Both the position numbers and the translations under genes were made by a program. Of a DNA stretch of 64,000 nucleotides, positions 34,357-47,589 are shown in pieces. The DNA comes from Herpomyces periplanetae (Eukaryota > Ascomycota > Laboulbeniomycetes > Herpomycetales > Herpomycetaceae). Under the pieces are notes generated by a model. It searched no databases, was not told the DNA's origin, and was given only the letters and a program-made list of their open reading frames with translations. The stretch lies in the NCBI GenBank assembly GCA_009733715.1, contig WMKJ01000001.1, positions 124,001 through 188,000 of the forward strand, read 5' to 3'. Positions within the stretch are counted from its first letter, which is position 1; the number at the start of each line of letters is the position of its first letter.

Positions 34357-34587
34357 CTCCCACGCTCCTCTAAAAACGTGTATCGGTACATTTCACTTAT
34401 CGTCGAACTCTCGAATAGTCGTCGCCTCGTCCCCACCTCGGTAGTGTGGTGACGGGCCTACTTTACGTGTACAAAATAGTCTTCATTAGCCCAATAAAAC
34501 AATCTGTATGCATGGAACAGCGGGTGAATCACAGCGTATGTATGAGTGTAGACCATAACTGTAAGAGTAAACGGATGAACAAGTAAA

Positions 34588-37500
34588 TCATTCAAAGCCA
34601 ACGGTTATTAGGCCATCATTAGTATGCGGAGCCCGACTTCGACTCATCATCGTATTGCCGCGCTGTGCTTGGCCACTTGCTACGGTTGCACTTTTCGAAG
34701 CAGGCCCAGGGCCGCTACTAACGCTGCCGCCATTAGTCTGTGCAGAAGACATGCTCCCGTTGCCGTTGCTGCTTCCGGTAGAATTACTCGTGTTAACGCC
34801 ACTTCGACGTGTTCCTATACTGCTAGGAGCGTTGCGTGATGCCGCGTTAACGGGTACGGACCCTGTCGATTGGGTTTCATTCAAGTAACCACCCCCTCCG
34901 CCGCCACCACCTCCGCTGCTAACATTCTCGCTACTGTTCATCGATACGGAAACTTGATCCGCCCCAAAACTTGCCTGCGTAGCGTGTGGATACGGAGGTG
35001 ATCCGGATGACGACATAGACACACTAGCTGCAGCGGCTGCCGCAGCTGCCACTACAGCCGCTGTATCGTAGGGAGATGAAAGCATCGATGGTGTCACCAA
35101 CGACGACGACCCAGATGTTGAGGCGGATGTAGAACTAGGAATAAAACTTGCACCTGATGAAGTTGATGCCACATTGTGACATCGTGAGGTTTGAATTACA
35201 GGGGAAGAAGATGATGCTGAGCTAGCCGTGTAAGCACCAGACTGTGAAGTAAAATGTGCCATTATGGATGAATTGAGATGCCCTGGTGAATTCGAAGACG
35301 TCGTATAGTTCACTACTGAGTTTGAATTACCCGATGATGATGGAGCTGGTGTTGGTGTAGCATGAGATGAACGAGATCCGTTGTGGCGCCCTGGTGCCGT
35401 ATACGAATGACACGACGATGAAGTCGGAGGCAATGTTTGTGACTGTGACTGGCTCGATATACGAATGTTGTTGGACGCAGAAATTACAGTCGATGGTGCC
35501 GAGGTACTAGATGAACACATATTACCCAACTCTGTTATACGAGCGGCATTGCCAACCGTCACCCCTTGAATCGTTCCATTGCTGCCACCACTACCATCAC
35601 TACTGGCAGACGCAGACGCAGATACTGGTGCCGGTCTAGATACAGAAGTAGACGTAGACCCACTAACGATAGTAGAGCCTGAACTACCAGTGGAAACATT
35701 GGGTAAAGAGGATGACGATGACGTTATAACAGAAATGCGACGATTTTTACCACGCCCTTTTATTCCTTTATTAGAATTTTTGTAAAGAGAAGCAAAGTAT
35801 TCCCAAAGCTCACGGTCGGCCGAAGGAATAAGATCGGGTTCGGTAACGGCGGAGAACTTTTGGACTAATTGTCGCAACGATTCGGCGTGAAACTTATTTT
35901 GATGAGATTTTAAATTGCCCAGCTGAGTAAACTGTTTTCCACAGTGATCTAATCGGCATATAAACGGCTTGGCTTGTAAATGAACTGTTTTATGCGCGCG
36001 AACATTACCGCGTTGAGCAAACGTTTTACCGCAAATATCACAGCTGAAAGGTCGCTCGCCCGTGTGTCGGCGTTCATGGGTTTTTAAATTTCCAAGTTGA
36101 GAAAACCGCTGGCCACACGATGGTTCTTTACACACGTACGGTTTCACGCCCGTATGGGCTCGAGTATGAATATCCAGGTGAGTTTTTTGGTAAAATGTTT
36201 TGTTACAGCCGGGAAGCACACACGAATACATTTTACGAGGTTTTTGGGCTACGACGGGCTCGGACACCACAGAGGCCGGTTTTGATTGAATGGTTTTCAT
36301 AAGAATATCAACATCAGTAGAAAAGGTTAATGGTTCAGCAGGACAGGATTCCAAAGGCCCTACTGATAAGGTGGGAATGATTGGAGAAGGAGAATTTCTA
36401 GAGGACACAACAGAAGGAGGTTGATTGGAACCCGAGGTTTTAGGGGTTGATACGCCATTTGAAGAAAACGAGGTAGTGGAAGACTGTACAGATCCAGAAG
36501 TTGAAGAGGTTAAGGAGGAATTTGACGTCACAGAATGAATTGAATTCAAGCTTGAATGATGTGAATGATTTTGGGATGGATGACCATTTGCGGCCTGAAC
36601 TTGCTGGATATTTATGGCCTGAGAGTGAGACAAGGGATGACTTATTTGCTGTAAATGCTGACCCTGATGACCTTGAAGTTGCTGGGCTAGATGATTTGGG
36701 ACCTGATTTTGGCCAGAGGAAATTGCTGAAGCTACCCCGCCAGCACTAGCTATATTGGATCCACCCCCACTTGACAAGTTGACATTACTCGGCGGAGGAG
36801 AGTGGGATGGAGCATGAGCCGCATGCTGAAGGGCATGGGTACGGGCGCTAGCATTTGCATGTTTATGACTGTGTATTGAAGGTAAAGCAGCAGATTGATT
36901 ATGGGTCAAGCCATGTGCATGATGAGTATGAAATGAAACGTGAGAGGGATGGCTCAGTGAAGGTGAGGGTGGTAGACCATTGTTGGAAGTTTGAGACGAG
37001 AGCTGTGTAAGGTTTGACACGTGAGTATGATTCGAAGGTGCTTGTAGTAGTTGAGGACGATGTGCCTGAATTTGGTGGTGACCACGAAGGGACAAGGGGG
37101 TGGAAGAATGGTGGTATCTATTGAACTGAACTGCTAAATTTTGATGATGGGGATGACGAAGAGCATGAAGATGATTATTATTGAAAGAATTTAGTGATGA
37201 AGAATCACACCCTGTAGTGGTATGATGAGAGGAGACGGAACCGGATGAACCAGATAGAGGATTAGTGATGTTAGTATTTGAAGGCGGGGTATGAGAGTGA
37301 GAAATAAGGGAAGGATTAGTATTATAGAGGGCAGAAGTGGAAGAATAATTTAAAAATGCAGTGGGAGGTAAGGTAGAATTAGCCGAAGTATTTGAGGGAA
37401 TTGGTGGGGCAGATGGAATGTAACGAGAATTTGAAGGGTCGGTAGAAGAGACAAGGGGTCGTTTTAACAATGAAGGAGACGGAGAAGAAGTATGAGGGGG

Positions 37501-37671
37501 AACCGATGAAGATAATGAAGGGATTAGAGAAGTAGAAGAAGCATAGGGAGACGGAGCAGAAGAAGCAGAAGGAGGGGGAGGGGGAGGGGGAGGGTGAGAA
37601 GATGGAGGTAGTGGAAGACTAGAAGGAGGGGGAGGAGGATGGGCAGTATTTATATAAGAGTGAGGGATCAT
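34588..37671 (-). CDS. C2H2 zinc-finger transcription factor, Azf1-type
   Basis: A single exon of 1027 aa. Four tandem C2H2 fingers lie at about residues 480-592 (linkers [18 protein letters not shown]). They are followed by [28 protein letters not shown] and KNRR, a block that accompanies Azf1-type factors in ascomycetes. The remainder is low-complexity: Pro-rich start, His/Ser/Asn/Gln-rich middle, Ser/Thr tail with an eleven-residue Ala-rich run and a ten-residue Gly run. Azf1 in budding yeast controls carbon- and wall-related genes; that is only a guide here. The long purine-rich plus-strand flank (37672-38480) is its probable leader. Confidence 0.85.
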   Translation of the reverse strand: MIPHSYINTAHPPPPPSSLPLPPSSHPPPPPPPPSASSAPSPYASSTSLIPSLSSSVPPHTSSPSPSLLKRPLVSSTDPSNSRYIPSAPPIPSNTSANSTLPPTAFLNYSSTSALYNTNPSLISHSHTPPSNTNITNPLSGSSGSVSSHHTTTGCDSSSLNSFNNNHLHALRHPHHQNLAVQFNRYHHSSTPLSLRGHHQIQAHRPQLLQAPSNHTHVSNLTQLSSQTSNNGLPPSPSLSHPSHVSFHTHHAHGLTHNQSAALPSIHSHKHANASARTHALQHAAHAPSHSPPPSNVNLSSGGGSNIASAGGVASAISSGQNQVPNHLAQQLQGHQGQHLQQISHPLSHSQAINIQQVQAANGHPSQNHSHHSSLNSIHSVTSNSSLTSSTSGSVQSSTTSFSSNGVSTPKTSGSNQPPSVVSSRNSPSPIIPTLSVGPLESCPAEPLTFSTDVDILMKTIQSKPASVVSEPVVAQKPRKMYSCVLPGCNKTFYQKTHLDIHTRAHTGVKPYVCKEPSCGQRFSQLGNLKTHERRHTGERPFSCDICGKTFAQRGNVRAHKTVHLQAKPFICRLDHCGKQFTQLGNLKSHQNKFHAESLRQLVQKFSAVTEPDLIPSADRELWEYFASLYKNSNKGIKGRGKNRRISVITSSSSSLPNVSTGSSGSTIVSGSTSTSVSRPAPVSASASASSDGSGGSNGTIQGVTVGNAARITELGNMCSSSTSAPSTVISASNNIRISSQSQSQTLPPTSSSCHSYTAPGRHNGSRSSHATPTPAPSSSGNSNSVVNYTTSSNSPGHLNSSIMAHFTSQSGAYTASSASSSSPVIQTSRCHNVASTSSGASFIPSSTSASTSGSSSLVTPSMLSSPYDTAAVVAAAAAAAASVSMSSSGSPPYPHATQASFGADQVSVSMNSSENVSSGGGGGGGGGYLNETQSTGSVPVNAASRNAPSSIGTRRSGVNTSNSTGSSNGNGSMSSAQTNGGSVSSGPGPASKSATVASGQAQRGNTMMSRSRAPHTNDGLITVGFE

Positions 37672-39848
37672 GGTGAGATGAGCTTAGCGAAAAAAAATTG
37701 CAAAAAAAAGAAAAAAAATGCAAAAGGAAATGAAAAGAAGAATTGTAGAGAAAGAAAAGGAAAGCGCAAGCAAGAAAGGGGGTAGGCTGGAAAAATGCAA
37801 GAAAAAGGAAGGTGCAAGTGTGGAAGTAAAGGAAGAAATAATAAGAAATTACTGAGAAAAAGGAAGGAGCACCAAATGAGCAGCTGAAGAGAATATTAAA
37901 AGTGGTGAATAAGGAATGAATGTAGAATTAGAAGGAGGGAGCGGGAGCAGAGGATGATAAGGCAGGCACGATGGGTGTTAGTTTGTGAGAAAAATAATGG
38001 TGAGAGCGGGAGCGGGAAGGGGCGACGGGGGCGACAGCAGTGGCAGTAGCGATGGAGATGACAATGGTAAGGGCGAGGGCGAGGGTGAGAGAGAAAGAGT
38101 GAGAGGGTCAGGGTAAAGGTGTAGTGGAGTGAGTGTAGATGTAAATGGGAGAGTAAATGTAGGTAAAAGTTAAAATAAGTGAGTAAATAGTTGTGTGTGT
38201 ACGTATGATATGTTAAAATAAATTATTACATGCCACGGGATTGATCATGAGGGAAGGCTATGGAAAATTCGGCGCTAAGATTGAAAAAAATGGGAGATAT
38301 TCCGGGGTGAAATGAAGATGGTAATAGTAGCGGGGGCAGATCGCGGCGAAAAGTGCTGGTTAAAAGGCGAAAAAGAAAAGTCACTATGAGTGAACCGGGG
38401 AAATTAAACTAAGATGGAAGGAAAAAAGAAATGTGAACGAGTCTGGAAAAAGAGTTTGCCGGATAAAGGCTGAAGAAAAGGAGTAAGCAGGCTGGCATGG
38501 TCGTGGCCGTACTGCGGCCCGAACCCCAGCTTAGTATTGCTTTTGTATGGGCGGGTGAGCCACGAGTGGTGCCTGTACCGGCGCCCCCCCGGCGTCCCCA
38601 TCGCCAACACCTGAGTAGCTACTGGAAAGGTATTACGTCTGAACTATGCAACCCTTGTTGTCCTTGTTTTAGTACATTAATTCTTTACTTGATCTTGTTC
38701 ATGCTCTTAAATTTCAGATTTTGACAAGTAACTTTCTCTCTAAATACGTTGGTTCCGACGCACATATCGTATTATCACGTACTAGGTACACTATCATTAA
38801 TGCAACCACACATCCATAACCAATACGCGCTCGGCATATTTTTTTTTTAACCTGTATCAACACACACACACACATACGCACATGCATACGCACGCGCATG
38901 CGCACACATACACACAACGAATGAAATGCCGTGTAAATACGGTCAACACGGTAAATATTTTATAAACTGTACATACGTTCCGTTGCATCATAACCCGCCG
39001 CTTCACGATCAAATACGGCACAGTACGGTCCTGTTAGTATATATATAAATAATAGAGAAATGTGTAAATTAACGGCTATATACCTAACTTGACAAATTAA
39101 ATCAATCAAGTTATCCTTTCCCTTGGCCCTGCCCTGTCAAATCTACCCTTCCTCAATACCATCCACCCTTTACAAAAACTTCGACATCTACACGTCCATC
39201 ACATTACCATATACGGATATCTACACCTATTAATCAACTCACTCTAATGTATTAAACACTATGCTGTAAACAATTAACCAGTCCAAGAGCAATCCACCCG
39301 AACAATCTTATCTGTCAATCATGAAAATCATATCCTCACAACCACTCGTATACCTTTATACCACCCACATCCGCATACATCCACTTTTCCCTCCACAAGT
39401 CAATCCATCACATGTATACATTAAACAAACAGCCCTACCACGTATCCAACAATTTGTCTTGCCATGATATGCTTGCGTATAAAAAGTTGTGGCTATTAAC
39501 AAGCATACCAATCACTGGATTTGATATGTGCAACGTATTTCTTATTCTGGTATTTACTATGGAGACCAGGTATCAAAACGCAGTATTTTTTGGGTTTATT
39601 GCTCAGACAAAATTATCGTGACCCTTTCCCAATGTTCACACCGACTATCTTAGTAGAACAGTCTATCCTGGACTGTAAATTAGACTAAGATAAAATTTTC
39701 CCTTCAAGTAGTCTCAAAAATAAACTTTTAATAACACACTCTTCCTCAGTCCTGTAAGTCTGTCTGCCTCTGTGACTGTATATAATATATATATGTCCAA
39801 GGAATTCCGCTTCTTCCAGAGATATGGTAAAATTTTCTTTTTCCATTT
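37672..39848. other. Upstream region of the Azf1-type gene and 3' flank of TUP1
   Basis: From 37672 to 38400 the plus strand is strongly A/G-rich (pyrimidine-rich on the gene's sense strand). A GC-rich segment at about 38485-38620 looks like a promoter core. From 38640 on the sequence is AT-rich with a CA repeat. ORFs here show no conserved motif. Confidence 0.45.
38860..38917. repeat. CA-type microsatellite
   Basis: An interrupted CA/CGCA dinucleotide run just after a short T tract. The Cys/Val/Arg-rich ORF on the minus strand across it is a repeat artefact. Confidence 0.8.
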
Positions 39849-42088
39849 TCACGATCGATACCAATATCTCCAAATTCTTGCTCTCATATCCCCACTTCCT
39901 GTGGCAAACAATTTCCCAGTAGGACTAGGTGCTACCGATATTACACTATTCTTGTGTCCTTGCAACATTAACAAGGCAGCTCCAGTAGAAGGCTCCCAAA
40001 ACTGTACCCCACGGTCCTTTGAACCAGATAATATTAAAGCACCATCCGGGTTTAGTGCAACAGATAAAACAAAATCCTTATGACCTGTAAATGTTCCAAT
40101 ACACTTCCCTCTAACCGGCGCTTTTCCTCCTGGTCCACCTGCTCCACCACTCTGACCACCAGCTCCTCCAGCTCCCACACCTCCCGCTGATCCCGATACT
40201 CCACTTCCACTTCCACCTGCACCCGTTCCACTACCCGAAAACACTTCCCACATCTTAATAGTTTTATCTAAACTTCCTGATACTAATTCCCGTCCTGAAG
40301 GTGAAAACGCCACAGAGTATACACTATCTTTATGGCCAAATTCCCCTTCCAATCGCATACGTAGCATTCCAGTTGCCGTATCCCAAACCCTTACACTCTT
40401 ATCTAGTGACCCTGCCGCCACATTTCTGTTATCCGGGGATATTGCTACAGTTGTAACTCCATCATCAATTGTAAGCATGAGTACTTGTTCACCTCGTTCC
40501 ACATCCCATAGTCGCACTGTACGATCTCCACTTCCAGATGCTATCATGCGTCCATTACGTGAATAATCCAATGAATAAATATCTTGCTCATGCCCACGGA
40601 ATTCATGTTTGACAGTAGCCGTGCTAATTTCCCAAACTCGTATAACTTTATCTTCCGCTCCCGTAGCCAAATACCTTCCGTCGGGACTGAAGCAAACGCT
40701 ACGGATGTACAAGTCTCCATCATCCGGCACAGATGAATCCTGTAACTGAACTACTAACTGTCCAGTTTCAACATCATAAATATGCGCCGATCTATTGCAT
40801 CCAGTAGCTACGTAACGTCCGTCCAAACTGAAACGGACACAACACACAACACTCGGGTGTACAAGAGTGTACACTAAATCAACATCGAGTGACCGTCTCA
40901 AACGAGGATTAAATACAGCGTACCAGTCAACACCGTCTTTTTTGTACTCACTAGGTAGAGTTTCCGGGTCAAGATCAGCTAACACATTATTCATAGCTGG
41001 CATAGATACCGCGTTTGAATGCGATGGAGGTTGACCCGGGGGAGGAGTGGGGCGAGACATTTGAGGTGAGCTAGGCGGATAATTTGACGAAGCATTCTGC
41101 ATAGATGTCGTAGAGCCGCTGATACCACTGCTACGTCCAGATCGTGAGGCGTTCGGACCGAATCCTAATAAAACAAAAATGTGTGTGTAAGTATAAGTAT
41201 TTACATTGAAAATGTGATCAGATAAATATCGATAGTGTATACAATTAGAGAAGTATGAAGGGCAAACGAAACTCACCGTTTGGCCCAGTGGGAGCTGAGG
41301 GGTAAAATGGTGGGGGGTTATTTCCGGGTCCAGAGTTAAGTCCAGGCTGGCCACCTTGAGGGAGATGTGAAGTTGCGTTTGGAGGTGCATCTGCCGGTAT
41401 AGGGGGAGCAAGTGAATAAGGAGTAGCCGACTGGGATCCAGGGGGAACTGAACCTGGTGGAGTAGAAGACGCACCAGTCATTATACCGGCGAATAAGTTG
41501 CCAGGACCATGCCCAATGGAGGGAGGTGGTAGGGACGGGGGGGGAGCTTGAGATGCGGCCACATGACTAGACGATACTTGGGTAGATGAAGGTGGCACAG
41601 GACCACCACGCTGTTCAAGTTCGTGCCTAAGACGAGCTAAGTCGTCCTCGTACCTATATGAGATGTGAGATGAGGGTGAACTTAATAAGTGAAAGGAAGG
41701 ATAACCCGTGAATAATAGGAAGGGGAAAAACAAAAAACAATTTAATTCATAAATACGTACTTTGCTTTAATTTGTAGTTGAGCTTGTTCGAGCTGGAAAA
41801 CTTTAGTACGGACCATTTCAAGTTCATGGATTTGTTGAGCCACTGGGATAAAAATTGGTCACGATAAGCCGAGTGAACGAAGAAGAGAAGTACAGGGATA
41901 CCAAAGGAAGGATCGAAAGAATAATGAATTATCAAAGTATTCCGATAAATGTGATACTTACGTTGACTTTCATATTCACCAGAACGAGAAGCATTAGCTT
42001 CAAACTCTTGACGTACTTGCTCTAGTAGGTCTGCCAGACGTGAGTTTGGCGGAGCAGGAGGAACAAGAGGACGGTGCTGGTTATACAT
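39849..42088 (-). CDS. TUP1: Transcriptional co-repressor Tup1
   Basis: Exons 42088-41962, 41842-41761, 41653-41277 and 41164-39849 give 633 aa; introns of 119, 107 and 112 nt have GTAAGT, GTACGT and GTGAGT donors. The N-terminus (SRLADLLEQVRQEFE, then QQIHELEMVRTKV) is the Tup1 tetramerisation/Ssn6-binding coiled coil. A Pro/Ser-rich linker precedes DLDPETLPSEYKKDGVDW and seven WD40 repeats (for example CFSPDGRYLATGAEDKVIRV, SLDKSVRVWD, SGSLDKTIKMWEVF), ending in ATGSGDMRARIWRY. Tup1 with Ssn6 represses many gene sets by recruiting histone deacetylases. A Gly/Ala-rich loop interrupts one late WD repeat near 40110-40235. All exon phases close. Confidence 0.95.
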
Positions 42089-43430
42089 GATAAATTATCA
42101 AGAGAGACAATGGAATTCAATCGTCGAGTATTAACTTATCCTGACGAATATTTTAGTATTAACCGAAAGTAGAAATATCCCGTAGGATTGAATGTTAAAG
42201 TATGTAAGGGTAGAGTAAGGGATAATGAATCGAGTAAACGTGAGATAAATGCGTGGAAGTATGTGATAAATGTGTGTGCGGGTGTAAAATGTTTGAGGAG
42301 TACGGAGAAAAATGTTAAACCCGAATTTATTTTAACGTCAAACAACTCCAAATAAATATGAGAGAATTGAAGTGTGAAAATTGCCAAAGTGAACAAGGCA
42401 ACTTGACAAAACATGTAGAACAAAGTAAAAAATCTTCCAACGTGCGAGAAAATCGCTTTTTGAGTGTCCGACACGCCCGAAATTGGCAAAATTTGCGCCG
42501 GACCGCCCCGCTTAGATAAGCCTCCAATCTGCGCTGACTAAGCTCACGTGCGGGTGTTGGGCAATTAACCGAATTAGGAGCGAGGGAGGAAGAGAGGCGA
42601 AAGGTTTGGTGATGGGCGGGAAAGATTAAAAGCTAGATGATTGAAGAGATGTGTAGACGATGGTAGTGGAAGTTATGATTATTATTGGAAGTTTAGTTAA
42701 AATAATATCATGATTATAGTTATGATTTTGCTTATGGTTGTGATTTCTTTCCATGTTACTTCCTACCCTTCTATATTCTTTATTTAGCCTTTTCCCCTCC
42801 AAAATACGTCTGCTATTATCAGCTTGTTTTTATTTTTGTGTTATAACAAGGAACTGGCAACTTCATTAATTGGGTTTTTTTTATTCTGGGTTGTTTTTAA
42901 CTTTAATTGCTAAATTTTACCCTTGATTAACCATAACAACCTCCTTACACTATCTAATCCACTTTCTCAACTCTACCCCTTAACCCATATTATACCCTTT
43001 TCTTTAAATTATTTACCCGTAAATTTACTTTTACTACAAATTTACTGACTGTCAAGTTCATTAGATTCATAAATATCCCCTATATCCTCGGCTAACAATC
43101 CCAAATCTACCAAACTCATAAACATCAACTTCTCTCTTCAACCTTTTCCCCCCCAAAACCTATACAAAACATTACGTCACATGTCTCTACCGTCTCTTAG
43201 ACAACACGCCACCCACATTTCTGCCGAATAATCGCACTGCCACAGGTGGCTCGGGCTGCGGTGGCGCAGTCATTGGGTCAGGTGACCTGGGAAAATGTTT
43301 TTTCTTCGATTTTTAACAGTTCACCAGTTTTGATATTTTCCTTTTTGTTTTTCCAAATCAATTCTTCACCAGACTTTATCCATTTTTTAAGTTATTCGGG
43401 AATTTTAAAACATCTCTAGTTTTTTCTATA
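42089..43430. promoter_or_regulatory. Divergent promoter region of TUP1 and prolidase
   Basis: About 1.3 kb. A GC-rich core lies at 42480-42560 near a CACGTG (42544-42549). The plus strand from 42720 to 43180 is T/C-rich, consistent with the prolidase leader. No RNA gene was recognised. Confidence 0.45.
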
Positions 43431-44993
43431 ATGTCAATAAATTCAACGGAAAAATATCCCGCAAAAGATCACGCGCGACGCGTTGCTCAGTACATTTCTG
43501 CCCATAGTCCTGATCTTCCTTCCAATGTAGATTGGTACATTTATCTTGAAAATCAACAATCCATACAATATGAAGATTCAGATCAAGATCAAGTTTTAAG
43601 AATCAATCGTAATTTTTACTACTTATCGGGTTGCATCGATAATGATTGTGCCCTACTCTATCATCCATCTACTGATAAACTTACACTTTCTCTACCCCCC
43701 GCCGATAAAGATACTATTTTGTGGTCTGGTTCACCTTTAACCGAACAACATGCTCGAAATTCCCTACAAATAGACTCTGCTCTATCCCGAGATGCTTTTT
43801 TTGACGTTTTAGCCGGCTCAAACGTCGGTTGTATAATATACGTACTACCCAACCGACATAACCTATTACTGAATACATTACCCCAATTAATATTGCATTT
43901 AAACACAATAATTTTGCCAGAAGCTCTAAAATATTGTCGATTGCGCAAAGATGATTATGAATTAGCATGTATTCGTCTAGCAAATGAGCTTTCCGCTCCC
44001 GCTCACATTGCCTTAATGAAGTCCGTTTCCTCAGATGTCTTCCTGCCATCAAAAGAGATTCCCTCCGAAGTTACATTACACCGCAAATATCAGATGGCAT
44101 GCTTTAACAACACTAAAAATTTCATTCCATCCCAAGCTTATGATTCAATTATCGCAGCTGGTTCTCATGCCGCTGTACTTCACTATGTCCATAAAGACGA
44201 TACTACGCCGTTGAAACCGCCGACTCTCGTTCTCGTGGATGCTGGTCAAGAGTTTCGCTGTTACGCTTCGGACATCTCTCGTACCTTTCCCTGTGGTGGG
44301 AAATTTTCATCTCTCGCTCGTGAAATCTACTCTCTTGTTTTACGCATGCAAGATGCCGCTTTCTCTCTAATCCGTCCCAACGTATTATGGCAACATGTTC
44401 ACATAGCTGCTCATCGGGTTGCTATTGCTGGCCTTCTAAACCTTGGTTTATTTCAGGTTACCGATGATTCAATTCCTCAACTTGAAAAAATTGCTTCAAA
44501 TTATCCTCCTTTACCTCCCAATGAGCCTACCCTACCCGCTGATTTATACAATCAAAGTCCATTAGTCGATGCCATACTTAAAGCTCGTCTCAGCGTGGCC
44601 TTTTTTCCCCACGGCTTAGGCCACCATCTTGGACTGGATACTCATGATTGTGAGGTAATGCCAGGCTTGGTTAGCGACCGTGATACTCAAAACGGATCTA
44701 ATTCAACACCCGACCCGTTGTTCCGCTATCTCAGGATTTTCGGTACCGTTCCACTGAATGCTGTTGTTACTGTGGAGCCCGGATTGTACTTTAGCTCGTC
44801 GTTATTTTCATTTTTCTTTGAGTCCAAACCAGATCAGCAGAACTTAATAAATAAAACCGTCCTGGCCAATCTCTACACCGTAGGCGGAGTTCGCATCGAA
44901 GATAATGTAGTTGTAACTCGGGATGGTTATCAAAACTTAACTACCGTTCCAAAGACTATTGAGGATATCGAAAAGCTCATTAATCAGCCTTGA
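43431..44993 (+). CDS. Xaa-Pro dipeptidase (prolidase), M24 family
   Basis: A single exon of 520 aa, with an N-terminal aminopeptidase-P-type domain and a pita-bread C-terminal domain. All five metal ligands are visible: D270 (VDAGQEF), D281 (SDISRTFPCGGKF), H394 (FFPHGLGHHLGLDTHD), E449 (TVEPGLYF) and E490 (GVRIEDNVV). It hydrolyses X-Pro dipeptides using two divalent metals, recycling proline in the cytosol. Length is close to human PEPD (493 aa). No targeting peptide is evident. Fungal Xaa-Pro aminopeptidase is the near alternative, but the DAGxEF-SDITRTFP pattern fits the PEPD branch. Confidence 0.9.
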   Translation: MSINSTEKYPAKDHARRVAQYISAHSPDLPSNVDWYIYLENQQSIQYEDSDQDQVLRINRNFYYLSGCIDNDCALLYHPSTDKLTLSLPPADKDTILWSGSPLTEQHARNSLQIDSALSRDAFFDVLAGSNVGCIIYVLPNRHNLLLNTLPQLILHLNTIILPEALKYCRLRKDDYELACIRLANELSAPAHIALMKSVSSDVFLPSKEIPSEVTLHRKYQMACFNNTKNFIPSQAYDSIIAAGSHAAVLHYVHKDDTTPLKPPTLVLVDAGQEFRCYASDISRTFPCGGKFSSLAREIYSLVLRMQDAAFSLIRPNVLWQHVHIAAHRVAIAGLLNLGLFQVTDDSIPQLEKIASNYPPLPPNEPTLPADLYNQSPLVDAILKARLSVAFFPHGLGHHLGLDTHDCEVMPGLVSDRDTQNGSNSTPDPLFRYLRIFGTVPLNAVVTVEPGLYFSSSLFSFFFESKPDQQNLINKTVLANLYTVGGVRIEDNVVVTRDGYQNLTTVPKTIEDIEKLINQP

Positions 44994-45217
44994 TGCTGCG
45001 ATTTATTTACAAATTCACGATTATTCATAGCACATCACCCACCGTCAGTACACATGTTCCGGAGCTATGGTGTTTTGGATAAATTGCCGTGTTTACTGAC
45101 AATGTTCGTGTATGCAAAATTTCTTCGAGGTATATCATTAATAAAAAGTAAAAATTAGAGCATGTCAACGCAAAACGCGCAAAATTTTCTAATGGTAGCC
45201 ATTAGCAAAAAACTTCG

Positions 45218-45844
45218 TTATACTCGGCCAATCCGATCTTTCACACGACTTTTTCCCCATTGACGTTTTTGACGACAAGCTTTTGACGAAGTACCCGTTG
45301 GGTAAAAAAGTAGAGACCGGCGCGTTCCAGGCTTAATACGAGAGCATCGCGACCTTCGCTTCCTTGCTGAGTGTGGTTTTGAAAATTCGGGGTGAAGTGA
45401 AGAGGTAAGTATCCCTGCAACATCGTTATCACTATCATTGAACAAATTCGTAGAGTTCACATCACAAGTTTCTTCGATACTCGGCTTGTCAATGTCCATC
45501 TTCACGTATTGTTGATTCTGTAATTCGCCAGCTAATGAATCAACATGATGGGCAGCTGGAGTAGTATCCGAAGTATTTTCATTGTCAATCTCCATATCAG
45601 CCAAATCATCTTCATCGTCCATTATATATCGAAAGGTAAAAGGTGTGATATTCGGAAGGGGTGAATTCTGCTCGATAAGATCTTTTCGTTCTGAGCAAGA
45701 CAATGATACTGGATTTATGCCTGCCGCTGCACGTAAACGAGCTGATAATCGAGCATCTCTAGCTCTTTCAGCGGGTGCAAATACCTTTGCACGCAGCGTA
45801 TTACGATGAGCCCGGGCTACTTTTGAACGTAAACTTCGCGCCAT
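45218..45844 (-). CDS. LLPH/DUF2423-family nucleolar-type protein, extended
   Basis: A single exon of 208 aa. The N-terminus MARSLRSKVARAHRNTLRAK with VFAPAERARDARLSARL is the DUF2423 module (yeast YBL028C, human LLPH), small basic ribosome-biogenesis factors. The middle is acidic (DDEDDLADMEID) and the C-terminus again basic (SARKRRSRCSR, KRQWGKSRVKDR), likely nuclear or nucleolar. It is about twice the length of YBL028C (106 aa). It is convergent with the prolidase, 224 bp away. The N-terminal assignment is firm; the role is inferred. Confidence 0.8.
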   Translation of the reverse strand: MARSLRSKVARAHRNTLRAKVFAPAERARDARLSARLRAAAGINPVSLSCSERKDLIEQNSPLPNITPFTFRYIMDDEDDLADMEIDNENTSDTTPAAHHVDSLAGELQNQQYVKMDIDKPSIEETCDVNSTNLFNDSDNDVAGILTSSLHPEFSKPHSARKRRSRCSRIKPGTRRSLLFYPTGTSSKACRQKRQWGKSRVKDRIGRV

Positions 45845-47589
45845 ATATTCCCATTAATTTTCCACTATGCGTAAATTAATACAAAAATATATTCACCTAT
45901 AAATCATGCACAAAATAAAATCGCAATTCAAGATAGTTCATCTTGCACATCATATCGCCAAAATTCGGCCGTTTTGCTTCCATGGTGTGTGTCATGTGAC
46001 TCTCGGGTCATAGATCTGCCGATTCGGTTCGGTTGTTGGGATTAGTGAGAATCGCGGAACCGAAATTCGAGGTGCGAGTATGGTATTTTGGAGTTTATTT
46101 TTTTCAAGTATGAGTTGCAAATGTACCAAGGTCATCAATCAAATTAAGTATGGGAAGATATAGTGTGGATTGATGCATTAGTTTTATTTGTGAAGAAGTT
46201 TTTGCTTTATTCAATTAGCAATTTGTTTAGATCATGATTCCTTTTGCATGATCCACCCTTTCTTGATTCAGTGCTATACTACTACAAATATTGTCTAATA
46301 TAGATTTGTGGTCTTTATTAATTTAATCACTAATACTTTCACATCGATTCGCGTAATTCAACTAATCAATTATTCTACGAGACATTATTTTTTAACACGT
46401 GGACTAGATTTACCCTATTTTACCTTTCGTCTCTACCACTAGTTTACTACAAAACTTGGAAAACCTCATCAACTCGTGTTTCGGCGTATGCGCCCTCGCC
46501 CTGGTATACTCACTCACTTTTCAAATATGCCAACATTTGTTCTCCTTTGTTCACCACCCTCTACCTAGTAATATTTTCGTTACGTTCAGCCTAAATTTTT
46601 GCGGCACATCGTTATCACTTGTCAATCCCTTCGCCTACTATCATCACCACAAACTCCGAACTCTCGGCTTCCTGACTTCCCATCCCGATTGTTTTACATC
46701 ACTATACTCCCGATCCATTTCATCGGACTCCTGTGCTCGTCCGTCCCATCAACTTCCCTCTCGGCCCGCATCACTCGCTCATATGACTTCCCGGACTTCA
46801 AGGACTCGGAAAATCAATCCTTCCGATTACCGGCGCCGTTTTGACAAGTTTTACGTGCATTTGAACCTTTTTCAGAATCCTTTAGCCGTTAACTTGTAAT
46901 ATATATTGTCAAGTCGCTGCACTTTTCATGCCACGGATTATAATTGCCATTGTCTTGAATCGGTCACATGAAAAATTTCCCTTCCCCTACTCGTTCGTAG
47001 GACCTACCGCTTCATCCGATACGTTCCATTTCAACCCTATTCCTACATCCATTTTTCAAGTTGTATGAATATACTCGGGAATATACATCAGCTTAAATTT
47101 GAACTTCATATTCATATCTTGGTTGATTTGAACGTCAAATCTATTCCATGACCTATTCGAATGTCCAAAAGATCGAGTTTACTAGACGTATACTGTTATA
47201 TTTGACGGATTCCAGCCGTGCTCTTCTCCCGGTTTCTCCATTCTTATTTTCTTACCGTTCAAAACATATTCAAAAGCAGTGGATTTGTTAAGCTTGTTAA
47301 ACCAAAAAGTTTAGATAACTTGGTTTAATTGAATAGGCTTTACACTACAACTCTCACTTATTTCTTAGAACCAAAACAGTTGAATAAACAGCTGTCAATA
47401 TTAACAGGTCACCTTAACTCTTTTCTCCTAACATATTTGATCATATAATAGATTACCACATGCTTTTCGATTGTCTGAGAAGTTTTAGCCTTGCACACTT
47501 GAAGATATCAGTACACACTATTTAAGTCTGGATTCTGTGCGATCCGCGTGTCTGGAAATCCACGACACTAACCTGGACACATTTTATAA
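45845..47589. other. 1.7-kb divergent intergenic region
   Basis: Between the LLPH-type gene (-) and SIZ1 (+). It holds TCATGTGA (45992-45999) and TCACATGA (46964-46971), with a GC-richer patch at about 46000-46080. An ORF at 46456-46899 (147 codons) lacks recognisable features and is not called. Confidence 0.4.

Noticed and set aside
46456-46899. 147-codon ORF before SIZ1
   Set aside because: No domain, no codon or motif support; its His/Ser/Phe/Leu composition follows the pyrimidine skew of the region.
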